From Rapana venosa (Eukaryota; Mollusca; Gastropoda; Neogastropoda; Muricidae): DNA of 64,000 nucleotides. This document shows, one piece after another, positions 63,935 to 64,000 of this stretch. The notes under the pieces are model-generated. The model saw only the letters and a program-made list of their open reading frames with translations. It searched no databases and was not told the origin of the DNA. The stretch covers positions 7,045,682 to 7,109,681 of the forward strand of contig CM054140.1 in assembly GCA_028751875.1 (NCBI GenBank), in the 5' to 3' direction. The stretch's first letter is position 1. Every line of letters starts with the position of its first letter. The position numbers and the translations under genes are program-made.

Positions 63935-64000
63935 GGGGGCAGAATGGCCTCATGGTTAGAACGTCATTCTCAAGATCTGGTGGTAGCTGAGGGTATGGGT
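63935..64000 (+). mobile_element. SINE family B head, cut by window end
   Basis: GGGGGCAGAATGGCCTCATG, GTTAGAACGTCATTCTCAAG, ATCTGGTGG: the A-box half of a tRNA-like head. Confidence 0.7.

Overview
The window is eukaryotic: genes are split into short exons with GT-AG introns, about 1-2% of the sequence is recognisable host coding sequence, and the rest is introns, microsatellites, minisatellites, LINE debris and tRNA-headed SINE copies. The host exons resemble animal proteins (a GCNT/core-2 type N-acetylglucosaminyltransferase, USP24, EFCAB7). The mix of RTE-like and CR1/Tx1-like LINEs with very dense CA/GA/TA repeats suggests a marine lophotrochozoan, most likely a gastropod mollusc. The species assignment is inference. 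There is no bacterial gene, CRISPR array, rRNA or credible free-standing tRNA gene. LAYOUT. (a) 1-5 kb: a G-rich minisatellite, a 24-bp minisatellite, CA repeats, and a decayed minus-strand ORF1-like gene (N-terminal domain, coiled coil, SGNH esterase) that carries a perfect 187-bp tandem duplication. (b) 5.7-20.8 kb: four exons of a plus-strand GCNT-family glycosyltransferase. Their phases join exactly and give 329 residues from the signal anchor through the probable catalytic Glu. The introns hold LINE fragments, including a near full-length RTE-like element inside a 21-bp minisatellite. (c) 22,225-22,724: a scaffold gap of exactly 500 N. The last part of the GCNT gene should lie here. (d) 23.2-38.25 kb: ten minus-strand exons of the N-terminal part of USP24 (UBA-like start through the helical-repeat region). 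Several exons carry single-base frame breaks, and a second broken copy of one exon lies at 40.5-41.5 kb. The remaining four fifths of USP24 cannot fit between this gene and the GCNT gene, so the join at the gap is suspect. (e) 39-52 kb: an intergenic mobile-element graveyard with a nearly intact RTE-like LINE (42.7-45.9 kb), a LINE nested in a LINE, LINE 3' ends with GAT, TTA or TAAG tails, and many SINEs. (f) 53.6-58.3 kb: four exons of a plus-strand EFCAB7-like gene with two canonical EF-hand loops; the gene should continue right. (g) 58.3-64 kb: introns with SINEs and two minisatellites. HOW THEY WORK TOGETHER. The three host genes have unrelated roles: Golgi O-glycan branching, deubiquitination, and ciliary Hedgehog-pathway scaffolding. 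I see no operon-like or functional cluster. The points most worth following are structural: a tandem array that duplicates a USP24 splice acceptor, microsatellites abutting splice sites, a duplicated error-like segment, a fold-back element, and SINE/LINE families sharing tails.
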